Source of the DNA: Clostridium fallax
GTDB taxonomy: Bacteria; Bacillota; Clostridia; Clostridiales; Clostridiaceae
Assembly: GCF_900129365.1 (NCBI RefSeq)
Contig: NZ_FQVM01000006.1
Span: 1 to 64,000 of the forward strand
Direction: 5' to 3'
DNA length: 64,000 nucleotides
In this document: piece by piece, positions 46,343 through 54,196 of the stretch
How the letters are laid out: the number at the start of each line of letters is the position of its first letter
How positions within the stretch are numbered: the stretch's first letter is position 1
Notes under the pieces: generated by a model
What the model was told of the DNA's origin: nothing
Seen by the model: the letters and a program-made list of their open reading frames with translations, nothing else
The model's database searches: none
Program-made: the position numbers and the translations under genes

Positions 46343-47065
46343 ATGGAACTTAAAGTATTAGGGAGTGGCAGTTCAGGAAACTGCTATCTCTTACAAAATG
46401 AAAATGAAACTTTAATTATAGAATGTGGATTACCATACAAGACAATTTTAAATGGTTTAAATTTCAACTTAAGTAATGTAGTAGGCTGTTTAATAAGTCA
46501 TGAACATAAGGATCATAGCAAAGCAGCAAATGATTTAATTAATAATGGAATAGATATATATCTAAGTGAAGGAACTATTGCTGGAATTGAATTTACTGAT
46601 ATAAATAGTGGATACAGGATAAATAAACTTATAAGTGAAAAAACAATTAAGATAGGAAGTTTTATTATATTACCATTTGAAACAGAACATGATGCAAATG
46701 AACCACTTGGATTTTTAATTTATCACAATGATATAGGAAAGCTTTTATTTATTACAGATAGTTATTACTGCAAATATAAATTTTCAGATATAGATCATGT
46801 AATGATAGAGTGCAATTACAGTTTAGAAATATTAAAAGAAAAACAATTACCACAAACTTTAAAAGGTAGAATTATTAAATCTCATTTTGAGCTGGATAAT
46901 GTGAAGAACTTTTTAAAAACAACGGATTTAAATGATACTAAAGAAATATTACTTATTCATTTAAGTGATGGAAATAGTAATTCAGAGCAGTTTAAAACAG
47001 AAATAGAAAGATTGACAGGTAAACCTACTTATATTGCAGATAAAGGCTTAGAAATTAATTTATAG
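46343..47065 (+). CDS. Metallo-beta-lactamase-fold hydrolase (YycJ-like, phage)
   Basis: The zinc motif SHEHKDH (HxHxDH) lies near residue 55, and later histidines occur in ETEHDAN and KSHFELDN. The N-terminus LGSGSSGNCYLL is typical of the YycJ/WalJ nuclease-like group. In phages this gene often lies between recT and the replication genes, so a nuclease role is plausible. It starts 1 bp after the recT stop. It has 240 residues. Confidence 0.85.
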   Translation: MELKVLGSGSSGNCYLLQNENETLIIECGLPYKTILNGLNFNLSNVVGCLISHEHKDHSKAANDLINNGIDIYLSEGTIAGIEFTDINSGYRINKLISEKTIKIGSFIILPFETEHDANEPLGFLIYHNDIGKLLFITDSYYCKYKFSDIDHVMIECNYSLEILKEKQLPQTLKGRIIKSHFELDNVKNFLKTTDLNDTKEILLIHLSDGNSNSEQFKTEIERLTGKPTYIADKGLEINL

Positions 47066-47074
47066 GAGGCAGAT

Positions 47075-47809
47075 ATGAGCCAAGGGTGGTTTAAATTATA
47101 TAGAGAATTATTTGAAAAAGCAATATGGCAAAGTTCCACTCCAGAACAAAAGGTTGTATTAATAGCACTACTTGGAATGGCAAACCACCAAGGCAGAGAA
47201 TGGGAGTGGAAAGGAAAACAATTTAAAGCTCAACCAGGACAATTTGTTACTTCAATTGATAGCATAGTTAAACGTTGTGGCAAAGGAATTTCAGAACAAA
47301 ATGTTAGAACTGCACTTAAAAAATTTAAAAAGTATGAATTTCTAACAGAGGAAGTAACAAAGACAGGAAGGCTTATAAACCTAGTAAACTGGAGACTTTA
47401 CCAAGGTACAGAAAATGAAACTAACAAACAAACTAACAAAGAGCTAACAGACACATCACAAACACCTAACAAAGACTTAACAAACAGCTCACAAACACCT
47501 AACAAAGAGCTAACACCTAACAAGAATGATAAGAATGATAATAAAGAAAAGAATGATAAAGAAGGAAAAGAAGGGGAAGAAAAAACACCTCAACTTCCAC
47601 CTCTTTCCTTTCCTACTCAAATTCATGAATTTATATTTAAACAATTTGGTGAAACATCTTATAGAACTTGGTTTATGAATACTGAAATATCTGAAAGTCA
47701 TGGTGTTATAAATATTAATCCTAATGAATCATTTAAGAAAGGTATCATAACTCAAGAATATTCTAAAGCATTAGAAACTATTTTAAATAAAAAAGTAGTA
47801 GTAAGCTAA
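47075..47809 (+). CDS. Phage replisome organiser with a DnaA domain I-like C-terminus
   Basis: The N-terminal 110 residues resemble phage replication initiators (GWFKLYRELFEK, then a winged helix). Residues about 121-148 are a repeat (NKELT/NKDLT, SSQTPN) and 149-175 a Lys/Glu/Asp-rich linker. The last 60 residues (FIFKQFGETSYRTWFMN, INPNESFKKG) resemble DnaA domain I, which contacts helicase loaders. Proteins of this type bind repeats within their own gene. No separate DnaC or DnaB loader gene follows. Confidence 0.8.
   Translation: MSQGWFKLYRELFEKAIWQSSTPEQKVVLIALLGMANHQGREWEWKGKQFKAQPGQFVTSIDSIVKRCGKGISEQNVRTALKKFKKYEFLTEEVTKTGRLINLVNWRLYQGTENETNKQTNKELTDTSQTPNKDLTNSSQTPNKELTPNKNDKNDNKEKNDKEGKEGEEKTPQLPPLSFPTQIHEFIFKQFGETSYRTWFMNTEISESHGVININPNESFKKGIITQEYSKALETILNKKVVVS
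47435..47518 (+). repeat. 33-bp direct repeats inside the replisome organiser gene, possible phage origin
   Basis: AACAAAGAGCTAACA-type blocks recur at 47435, 47468 and 47501, exactly 33 bp apart, with CACAAACACCT between them in two copies. The repeats keep frame as 11 codons. Several phages place replication-origin iterons inside the initiator gene, so this is a candidate origin. Confidence 0.6.
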
Positions 47810-47821
47810 GGAGGAATGATT

Positions 47822-48172
47822 TTGAAACTATTAATGCATATACTCAAGAAAAATAAAAAGCTAAATATTGATAATGAAGCAGTTAGTTTTACAGATATAG
47901 AAGATAAATTTATGGAGGAAGCAGCAGAACTTATAGAAGCTTCAAGAGTGTGGCAAGAAAATAAAAATTTAGAGAATCTGAAAAATATAATTAGAGAAAC
48001 ATTTGATGTCATTCAAATGTGTATCTTGATACTTTGGAGGTCTGATAAGGAGGCTAAGAAGCTTAAAGCAGATTTATTAGTACAAACTATTAACTTAGAA
48101 CATAAAGACAAAGTTATTACTCAGTATGGTTGGGAACCTGAAACAGGGATAAGAATAGAGATTCTAAAATAA
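47822..48172 (+). CDS. MazG-like nucleotide pyrophosphohydrolase family protein
   Basis: A 116-residue all-helical protein with the EEAAE and ETFD acidic motifs expected of the MazG/all-alpha NTP-PPase group. TTG at 47822 is 7 bp after AAGGAGG, whereas the ATG at 47816 is only 1 bp away, so TTG is preferred. Phages use such enzymes to adjust nucleotide pools or (p)ppGpp. The assignment rests on motif pattern only. Confidence 0.72.
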   Translation: MKLLMHILKKNKKLNIDNEAVSFTDIEDKFMEEAAELIEASRVWQENKNLENLKNIIRETFDVIQMCILILWRSDKEAKKLKADLLVQTINLEHKDKVITQYGWEPETGIRIEILK

Positions 48173-48190
48173 TTTGTTAGGAGTGAAAAA

Positions 48191-48343
48191 ATGAGTTATT
48201 TAGATTTACTAATAAAGAGAGCTGCTATTAAAGCTGCTGAAAAGATAAATGAAGAGTTAAAGGCTAGAAAAAAATATCTTAAAAAATGCAGAAATAGAGA
48301 GATTCTGTATAAAAAGAAATTAAGTCTTGGAAGAAGATTGTAG
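48191..48343 (+). CDS. Small basic phage protein, 50 residues
   Basis: Starts MSYLDLLIKRAAIKAAEK and is strongly basic (many Lys and Arg), with a TTAGGAG site 7 bp before the ATG. No family is recognised. It could bind nucleic acid. The TAG stop precedes the next ribosome site directly. Confidence 0.65.
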   Translation: MSYLDLLIKRAAIKAAEKINEELKARKKYLKKCRNREILYKKKLSLGRRL

Positions 48344-48356
48344 GAGGAAGAAGAAA

Positions 48357-48596
48357 ATGAAATCAACAGGAATCGTTAGAAAAGTAGATGAATTAGGAAG
48401 AATAGTAATTCCAAAGGAACTTAGAAGAACATTAAACATAGAAGAAAAGGATTCTTTAGAGATCTATGTAGATGGAGAACAAATCATATTAAAGAAATAT
48501 GAGCCAAGCTGTATATTCTGTGGAGACGCTAGAGACGTTATAAACTATAAAGGTAAAAATATATGTAGGAAGTGCTTAAAAGAGCTTAGAAAGTAA
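48357..48596 (+). CDS. AbrB/SpoVT-like regulator with a C-terminal zinc ribbon
   Basis: MKSTGIVRKVDELGRIVIP is the SpoVT_AbrB swapped-hairpin DNA-binding start. Residues 51-79 add two cysteine pairs (CIFC, CRKC), a zinc ribbon common in clostridial phage and plasmid AbrB proteins. The ATG at 48357 follows AGGAGGAAG; a longer frame is rejected because the domain begins here. It has 79 residues. Confidence 0.88.
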   Translation: MKSTGIVRKVDELGRIVIPKELRRTLNIEEKDSLEIYVDGEQIILKKYEPSCIFCGDARDVINYKGKNICRKCLKELRK

Positions 48597-48619
48597 TTTT
48601 TAAGGTTTATGGAGGGGTT

Positions 48620-49030
48620 ATGAGTAAATATAAATCACAAAAGATAGTTATAGATGGAATAAAATTTGATAGTAAAGATGAAGGGAAATACTATCAATAT
48701 CTTAAAAAGTTAAAAGCAGAAGGTAAGATATTAAATTTTGAATTGCAACCTAAATATGAATTGCAACCAAGCTTTAAAAAGAATGGAAAAGCATATAGGG
48801 CAATAACATATGCACCTGATTTTCTCATTTATCATACAGATGGTTCCGAGGAACTTATAGATATTAAGGGAATGAGTACTCAACAAGGTGAAATGAGAAG
48901 AAAAATGTTTGACTATAAATATCCAGAATTAAAACTTACTTGGGTAGCTAGATCATTAAAATACAGCAATACTGGTTGGATAGATTATGATAAGTTAAAC
49001 AAGATAAGAAGGGAGAATAAAAAGAAATGA
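48620..49030 (+). CDS. DUF1064 phage protein, predicted endonuclease-like
   Basis: A 136-residue protein: SKYKSQKIVIDGIKFDSKDE at the start, then YAPDFLIY and ELIDIKGM with spaced D and D-x-K residues of a PD-(D/E)xK fold. DUF1064 genes usually lie in phage replication or recombination regions. The end overlaps the next gene by 4 bp (ATGA). Confidence 0.85.
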   Translation: MSKYKSQKIVIDGIKFDSKDEGKYYQYLKKLKAEGKILNFELQPKYELQPSFKKNGKAYRAITYAPDFLIYHTDGSEELIDIKGMSTQQGEMRRKMFDYKYPELKLTWVARSLKYSNTGWIDYDKLNKIRRENKKK

Positions 49031-49659
49031 CAAAAATAAAGATTGTAAATGATAGAACAGGAGAAATAAAAGAAATAGATTGTATTGGTTACAACTTACA
49101 GTTTGTAACATCAGATGGAGATGGAAGAGTACAAAAGATTAGAGAATTAAATAATGGAAAGTATGACTGTAAACATTGGATTAAGAATGATATTTATTAT
49201 CCTATAGCAAAAAAAGTAAAAGCAAATCTTATAGAATTATCACCTTCTTTAACAAGTGTAAATATAGAAAATATATTGTTTTTGGAAGATATAGATTATG
49301 TAACAGATGAGATAAATAGAAAAACAGATTGGGTAATGAAAATAAAAAAGGCACCAGCTCAATTAACTCAACTAACAGGGTATAAATTCATTATAGAAAG
49401 TAGGGAATTTTGGATGTCTAGAATAAGTTATGAACAAATTGTAGCTCATATTTATAGTTGCTTAAAGCAAATAGATGGAGATAAGGTAGTAGAACCAGAT
49501 ATAAAAGGTTGAAAAGAAGTTTTAGGAACATTAGGTTATGGATGGGAAACTACTATAAGTCCTATTCCTAATTTGCTAGATGGATTTGAACAAGAAGATT
49601 TTAATATGCTAAAAAGGGCCGATAAGCAGACTAAATTTGATTTAAGAAATGTAAGATAA
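49027..49659 (+). pseudogene. Phage metallopeptidase-like gene with an in-frame TGA
   Basis: The frame encodes 161 residues to TGA at 49510-49512 and then continues open for 48 codons to TAA at 49657. The sequence around the stop reads EPDIKG, stop, KEVLGTLGYGWE, which looks continuous if TGA replaces a TGG Trp. The region FIIESREFW...YEQIVAHIYSC resembles the HExxH helix of phage putative metallopeptidases, with a degenerate HIYSC. Family assignment is tentative. A nonsense mutation is the simplest reading. Confidence 0.65.
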
Positions 49660-49744
49660 ATAGTTTTAATTTAGGAGATAGAATCTTTTATTCTCTAAAT
49701 TAAGTTAAAGTGTTCTTTTAAAATTGAATAGTGCGGTATTAAAA

Positions 49745-49773
49745 TTGACATTTGGCAAATATTGATTTATAAG
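49745..49773 (+). promoter_or_regulatory. Strong candidate promoter for the HEPN-like gene
   Basis: A perfect TTGACA and TATAAG are separated by 17 bp, ending 41 bp before the start codon of the downstream gene. Confidence 0.8.
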
Positions 49774-49814
49774 TATAGTTATAAATTAATAATATTTAAA
49801 TAAGGGGGATTTTA

Positions 49815-50468
49815 ATGTATAGCAAAATTGAAGTCATTGATTATGTATGGCAATATTCTAGATGTTTGGGGAATTTATTAGGCAGTTGCTATAGATTAGA
49901 GGAATACGAAGAAGGACAAATACTATTATTTAATTTATTTAATATAACAGAAGTAATTTTTAAAAGCGTAATAGAAGATTATGAGAGTAGATTTATTGAT
50001 ATAATAGATAAATTAAAAAAATATGATTATATTAATGATATTGAATGTAATTTTCTTAATGATAAAAAAATAGGAATTAGAAAATTTAGAAACTTATTAG
50101 CTCATGCTAATTTATCAAAATATAATGTAATATTTTTGGATGAAGATAATAAATTGATGTATCCATTAACAGAAAATGAAACATGTATGAAGTTATATAA
50201 TTTATTTTCTGATATATTATTTAATTTAATATTGAAAGTTGTAAAATTTAATAATATTAAGTTAGATAATGAGATTAAAAATATAAATATAGAAATTATG
50301 GAAATTAGTGATGATGAACTATTATTATATAAAGGATTTGAAAAGGAAGATATAAAAAAACTAAATAATAATAACATTATGTCAGAAGATACAAAATATA
50401 GATTAGCTGAAAATAGTCAAGATATTCAAGTTTTAGAATCTATATTTAAAAATTTATTTATTAAATAA
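49815..50468 (+). CDS. HEPN-like protein with its own promoter and terminator, possible moron
   Basis: A 217-residue protein, mainly helical. The stretch KIGIRKFRNLLAHANLSKY contains R-N-L-L-A-H, matching the Rx4-6H motif of HEPN domains (often RNases in toxins and phage defence). The C-terminal half is Asn/Lys/Asp/Ile-rich with no clear domain. AAGGGGG precedes the ATG. It interrupts the early-to-late region, has a strong promoter and a strong terminator, and has no obvious partner gene. A role in superinfection immunity is inference. Confidence 0.7.
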   Translation: MYSKIEVIDYVWQYSRCLGNLLGSCYRLEEYEEGQILLFNLFNITEVIFKSVIEDYESRFIDIIDKLKKYDYINDIECNFLNDKKIGIRKFRNLLAHANLSKYNVIFLDEDNKLMYPLTENETCMKLYNLFSDILFNLILKVVKFNNIKLDNEIKNINIEIMEISDDELLLYKGFEKEDIKKLNNNNIMSEDTKYRLAENSQDIQVLESIFKNLFIK

Positions 50469-50477
50469 TTATATTTT

Positions 50478-50518
50478 AATACTATATAATTCATAAATTG
50501 AATAATATAGTATTTTTT
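50478..50518 (+). terminator. Strong terminator after the HEPN-like gene
   Basis: AATACTATAT pairs with ATATAGTATT, and the interior ATTCA/TGAAT can also pair; six T residues follow. Confidence 0.85.
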
Positions 50519-50541
50519 ATTCAAAGTTAAGAGGTGATTAA

Positions 50542-50991
50542 GTGTCAGATAATAACTATAGAAAAACAGAAGGTATTTTATATAATTATATAGATATAAA
50601 AACAGAAATTAAAAATACTGAAATAGATATACAAGAGTTAAAAGCAGAATATGAAGGAGTATCTGGAATTTCTTATGAAGAAAGATCAACGCCAACTAAT
50701 AAATTTAATTCAAGTGTAGAAAATGAGTTATTAAGAAAAGAAAACCTAATTAAAAAACTTATTAGAGAAAAAGATAGTAAACAAAGGTTAATAAATAAGA
50801 TAGATAATGCATTAGAGCCATTAGATGAAATTGAAAGGAAAATAATAGAGTATAGGTGCATTAGAGGTTATGGTTGGACAAAGGTTGGTGTTATGCTTAA
50901 TATGGATGGAGATTATTGTGGAAGAATAAAAAGAAAAGTAATTAACAAGATAGCTCCTAATATATGGATTAAAGAAAAGTTTATTGATTAG
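50542..50991 (+). CDS. Sigma-like/ArpU-type late gene regulator
   Basis: A 149-residue protein. The N-terminal two thirds are charged helices. The C-terminus (LDEIERKIIEYRCIRGYGW, then TKVGVMLNMDGDYCGRIKRK) resembles sigma region 4 and ArpU/Xpf-type phage activators. It starts with GTG behind AGAGGTGATTAA. It is the last gene before the late module, where such regulators belong, and is followed by four phased repeats. Confidence 0.8.
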   Translation: MSDNNYRKTEGILYNYIDIKTEIKNTEIDIQELKAEYEGVSGISYEERSTPTNKFNSSVENELLRKENLIKKLIREKDSKQRLINKIDNALEPLDEIERKIIEYRCIRGYGWTKVGVMLNMDGDYCGRIKRKVINKIAPNIWIKEKFID

Positions 50992-51058
50992 TACGTAAAA
51001 AATACGGAAATAAGTCGTAAATAAAACGGAACATTTACTGTATATATGTGATAATATT
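50992..51058 (+). promoter_or_regulatory. Four phased 11-bp repeats and a putative late promoter
   Basis: CG(T/G)AA occurs with C at 50994, 51005, 51016 and 51027, exactly one helical turn apart. An extended -10 box (TG-A-TAATAT, 51049-51057) follows; no -35 consensus exists, and the last repeat lies where a -35 box would be. This suggests activator- or sigma-dependent late transcription. The 329-bp gap to the next gene also holds a terminator and a palindrome. Confidence 0.65.
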
Positions 51059-51102
51059 GTATCATAGAAAAACCACAAGGGACTTACAAACCGTGGTGAC
51101 AG

Positions 51103-51127
51103 GGCACTCGGCAACGGGTGCCTTTTG
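51103..51127 (+). terminator. GC-rich hairpin with short T-tract downstream of the putative late promoter
   Basis: GGCACTCG pairs with CGGGTGCC (one G-U pair) around GCAA, a stable tetraloop, followed by TTTTGC. It may terminate or attenuate late transcripts, or be a processing site. Confidence 0.7.
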
Positions 51128-51157
51128 CATTATAAAAAATAAGACATATTCATAAAA

Positions 51158-51173
51158 GTTAATATATATTAAC
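51158..51173. repeat. 16-bp perfect palindrome
   Basis: GTTAATATATATTAAC reads the same on both strands. It lies in the noncoding region between the late regulator and the membrane protein gene. Confidence 0.6.
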
Positions 51174-51262
51174 CAAAGTACTTAGCTAAGGTGGATGATT
51201 TGCTCCATACTATAGGTTAATTGCTTTTTACATACTTACTTAAAAAAGAAATAAAAATAAAA

Positions 51263-51290
51263 TTGAAAAAGTAAGAAAATCCTTTATAAT
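51263..51290 (+). promoter_or_regulatory. Candidate promoter of the membrane protein gene
   Basis: TTGAAA and a perfect TATAAT are separated by 16 bp, 30 bp before the start codon. Confidence 0.78.
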
Positions 51291-51320
51291 GTAGAATTAG
51301 TTGCATATAAAGGAGGAAAA

Positions 51321-52130
51321 ATGAATATAGAAAATTTAAAAATAAACACAAAAAGAATATTAAAAAAGATTCCATATAAAAAAATATATGTAGTATTAAT
51401 TGTTTTCATAGGATTAAACATTTTGGGGAAAATAATTGGATTTAACATAGTAAGTACAATTTTAATCTCAATAAGTTTGTTAGCTTTAGCTATAACTATA
51501 TTAATAAATTCAATATTATTTTTAATTGATGATATAGAAAGGATAGCAACAGTTTTAATAGTTATTATATGGGTTTGTTTTACTATTGGAATTATTGGGA
51601 AAGGAATGTTATATTTTATTCCTATAATTTTCCCTCAAAAATCAATAGATACTATAATCAATCTTTACAGTAGTTGTATATCTGCTATAATTTCTGCATT
51701 TATAGGAATAATGGGAGTATTTTTGGGTTCAAATCAGCAAAAGAATTACCAAAAACAAATAGATTTAAAAAATCAACTACAAAAACAAAAAAATCTAGAA
51801 AGAATGTTTAAAACATTTATATGCCAAGAAATAACCTATAACTTTAATATTGCAATTCCAGGAATTAAAACATTTTTTAAAAATAACGAAAAACCATTTA
51901 ATAATTATTCCTATGACTCAGATAGGTTTATATTTAAAGAATTTAGTGAAATAAAATCTGAAATTATATCAATAGATTCAGAATTGAGTAAAAACATAAT
52001 CGAAGTTTATAGTATGTTTAAGATACTACAATATAATAAAAAGGTAGACAATTTGAATAAAGAACAATATGATTTTGTAAGAAAGGTTTATTTAAACAAT
52101 ATTGAGAAATATGAAGGGACTAATGAATAA
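51321..52130 (+). CDS. Membrane protein with cytoplasmic helical domain, possible moron
   Basis: A 269-residue protein with four hydrophobic segments (about residues 22-40, 43-70, 73-98 and 110-137), then a basic coiled region (QQKNYQKQIDLKNQLQKQK) and a C-terminal domain of about 100 residues. The layout recalls putative membrane-bound abortive infection proteins, but no specific family is confirmed. It has a strong ribosome site AAAGGAGGAAAA, its own promoter, and lies just before the packaging genes. Confidence 0.75.
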   Translation: MNIENLKINTKRILKKIPYKKIYVVLIVFIGLNILGKIIGFNIVSTILISISLLALAITILINSILFLIDDIERIATVLIVIIWVCFTIGIIGKGMLYFIPIIFPQKSIDTIINLYSSCISAIISAFIGIMGVFLGSNQQKNYQKQIDLKNQLQKQKNLERMFKTFICQEITYNFNIAIPGIKTFFKNNEKPFNNYSYDSDRFIFKEFSEIKSEIISIDSELSKNIIEVYSMFKILQYNKKVDNLNKEQYDFVRKVYLNNIEKYEGTNE

Positions 52131-52274
52131 ATATTCTTGAACTATGTTAAAATACACCAAATATGATTTACTGTTAGTTTAAAATATAAGAGAAAATGAT
52201 AAACGAATTATGAAGGAAAACCTTCTTAAGTGCAGAAATAAATAGTAAAAGTACTTACATATGGAGGTTAAAAT

Positions 52275-52511
52275 ATGAATAGAAATATGTGTTCAAGAAA
52301 TGTAAAAGAAAAATATTTCGGTATTGAAAAATGTGCTATATGTGGCGAGAAATTTAAATGGGTTGAAGATGAAAATGCAGAATTAATTGTTTATACAAAA
52401 TCATATGATGGAAATAAAGTTTTTCTTGATTTTGATCTAATAGCAAAGTGCACTAAATGTCTTCATAAATGTAAATATAAAGTAAGCACTGATGGCGAAA
52501 AATATCGTTAA
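52275..52511 (+). CDS. Small zinc-ribbon phage protein
   Basis: A 78-residue protein with two cysteine pairs (CAIC and CTKC) and further cysteines. AATGGAGGTT precedes the ATG. The 144 bp upstream holds no clear promoter. A terminator follows, so it is not necessarily part of the late operon. Function unknown. Confidence 0.75.
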   Translation: MNRNMCSRNVKEKYFGIEKCAICGEKFKWVEDENAELIVYTKSYDGNKVFLDFDLIAKCTKCLHKCKYKVSTDGEKYR

Positions 52512-52512
52512 C

Positions 52513-52548
52513 AAAAAAGAGCATCTATTGATTTAGGTGCTCTTTTTT
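52513..52548 (+). terminator. Intrinsic terminator before terS
   Basis: AAAAAAGAGCATCT pairs with AGGTGCTCTTTTTT around an eight-base loop. It starts one base after the zinc-ribbon gene's stop. Confidence 0.88.
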
Positions 52549-52574
52549 GTACATTAAGATAAGGAGGTGGCATT

Positions 52575-52955
52575 GTGAAGCTAACATCAAAACAAAAGGC
52601 ATTTGCTGATTATTATATACAGTTAGGCAATGCCACAGAAGCAGCGATAAAAGCTGGATATAGTAAAAGAACAGCAAAAGAAACAGGATATGAGAACCTC
52701 ACAAAACCTCACATAAAAGATTATATAGAGGAAAGAAATAAAACTATTGAAAGCAAAAGAATAGCTGATATGAAAGAAGTTAAAGAGTTCTGGACTAATG
52801 TATTAAGAGATAAAGAAGTTGAAACTAAGGATAGATTAAAAGCATCCGAATATATAGCAAAAACTAGCGGTGCTTTTTTAGATAAAGTAGAGCATAGTGG
52901 AAATGTATCTAACGAAGTCAATATAACAATTGACGGTGAAGAATATGGGACTTAA
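52575..52955 (+). CDS. terS: Terminase small subunit
   Basis: A 126-residue protein of the Terminase_2 (XtmA) type: LTSKQKAFADYYIQLGNATE and AAIKAGYSKRTAKETGYENL form the N-terminal DNA-binding HTH, followed by a helical oligomerisation region. It starts with GTG behind AAGGAGGTGG. It recognises phage DNA for packaging. It overlaps terL by 11 bp. Confidence 0.93.
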   Translation: MKLTSKQKAFADYYIQLGNATEAAIKAGYSKRTAKETGYENLTKPHIKDYIEERNKTIESKRIADMKEVKEFWTNVLRDKEVETKDRLKASEYIAKTSGAFLDKVEHSGNVSNEVNITIDGEEYGT

Positions 52956-54183
52956 ACTCAATATTAATTCCAATATATTCAACCCTATATATTTAAAACA
53001 TCAATTAAATAATAATAACCGTTATCAAATTTACTTTGGAGGTTCATCTTCAGGTAAATCTTTTTCTTTAGCTCAAAGAACTGTTTTAGATGTACTTAAT
53101 GGTCATAGAAATTACTTAATAGTTAGAAATGTTCAAAATACAATTAAGAGATCATGTCTTAATGAAATAACAAAAGCAATAAGTAACTTTAAGGTTGCTA
53201 ATTACTTTGAAGTTAATAAAACAGATATGATAATTACTTGTAAAATAAATAAAAAACAAATACTATTTTGTGGTTTAGATGATGTTGAAAAGATTAAATC
53301 AATTACTCCAGTAGATGGGGTAATAACTGATATATGGGTAGAGGAAGCAACCGAAACAGAATATAAAGCAGTTAAACAATTAGATAAAAGACTTAGAGGA
53401 AGGTCAGATGTAACCAAAAGATTAACTTTAAGTTTTAATCCAATACTTAAGGACCATTGGTTATACAATGAATATTTTAATATTTGGGAAGATAATAAGC
53501 AGTATGTAGAAAAGAATAATGTATCTATTCTTAAAACCACATATAAAGATAATAAGTTTTTAACTGATGATGATATATCAGCATTAGAAAATGAAACAGA
53601 TCCATATTATTATGAAGTTTATACATTAGGTAACTGGGGAGTTCTTGGAGCTGTTATATTTAAAAATTGGAAAGTGCAAGACTTTAGTGATATTGAAAAG
53701 ACATTTGATAATTATAGGCATGGAGTTGACTGGGGATTTGCTGATGATCCTTTTGCGTATATAAAATCATATTTAGATAAGACAAGAAAAAGGCTTTATA
53801 TATGTGATGAAATAGAAGTAGTTGGAATGTTAAATGAAGAATCAGCTCCTTTAGTAAAAGAAAAGGCTGGTTCAAGTAGAGTGATATGTGATAGTGCTGA
53901 ACCTAAATCAGTAGCTGAATTTAAAAAACTAAGGGTAAATGCTAAATCAGCAAAGAAGGGACCAGGAAGTATTGAATATGGAATTAAGTTTTTACAAGGT
54001 TTAGAAATTATAATACATCCGAGATGTCAAAACTTCAAAAATGAAATAAGCAAGTATAAATATAAAGAAGATAAGAATGGCAATATCCTTCCTATACCAG
54101 TAGATAAGGATAACCATTTAATAGATGCATTAAGATATAGTCTAGAAGATGAAATGAAAGGAAATTCAATATCATTTGATTAA
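52945..54183 (+). CDS. terL: Terminase large subunit
   Basis: A 412-residue packaging motor of the PBSX/SPP1 group. The ATPase Walker A is GGSSSGKS (about residues 31-38), with Walker B-like ITDIWVEEATE near residue 130. The RNase H-like nuclease starts at HGVDWGFADDPFA with further acids (VICDSAEP, DALRYSLED). I choose the ATG at 52945 inside terS rather than an upstream TTG. Confidence 0.94.
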   Translation: MGLKLNINSNIFNPIYLKHQLNNNNRYQIYFGGSSSGKSFSLAQRTVLDVLNGHRNYLIVRNVQNTIKRSCLNEITKAISNFKVANYFEVNKTDMIITCKINKKQILFCGLDDVEKIKSITPVDGVITDIWVEEATETEYKAVKQLDKRLRGRSDVTKRLTLSFNPILKDHWLYNEYFNIWEDNKQYVEKNNVSILKTTYKDNKFLTDDDISALENETDPYYYEVYTLGNWGVLGAVIFKNWKVQDFSDIEKTFDNYRHGVDWGFADDPFAYIKSYLDKTRKRLYICDEIEVVGMLNEESAPLVKEKAGSSRVICDSAEPKSVAEFKKLRVNAKSAKKGPGSIEYGIKFLQGLEIIIHPRCQNFKNEISKYKYKEDKNGNILPIPVDKDNHLIDALRYSLEDEMKGNSISFD

Positions 54184-54196
54184 GGAGGTGGTAAGT

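Noticed and set aside
49681..49720. An imperfect hairpin after the metallopeptidase-like gene
   Set aside because: The arms pair with a bulge and no T-tract follows, so I do not call it a terminator.
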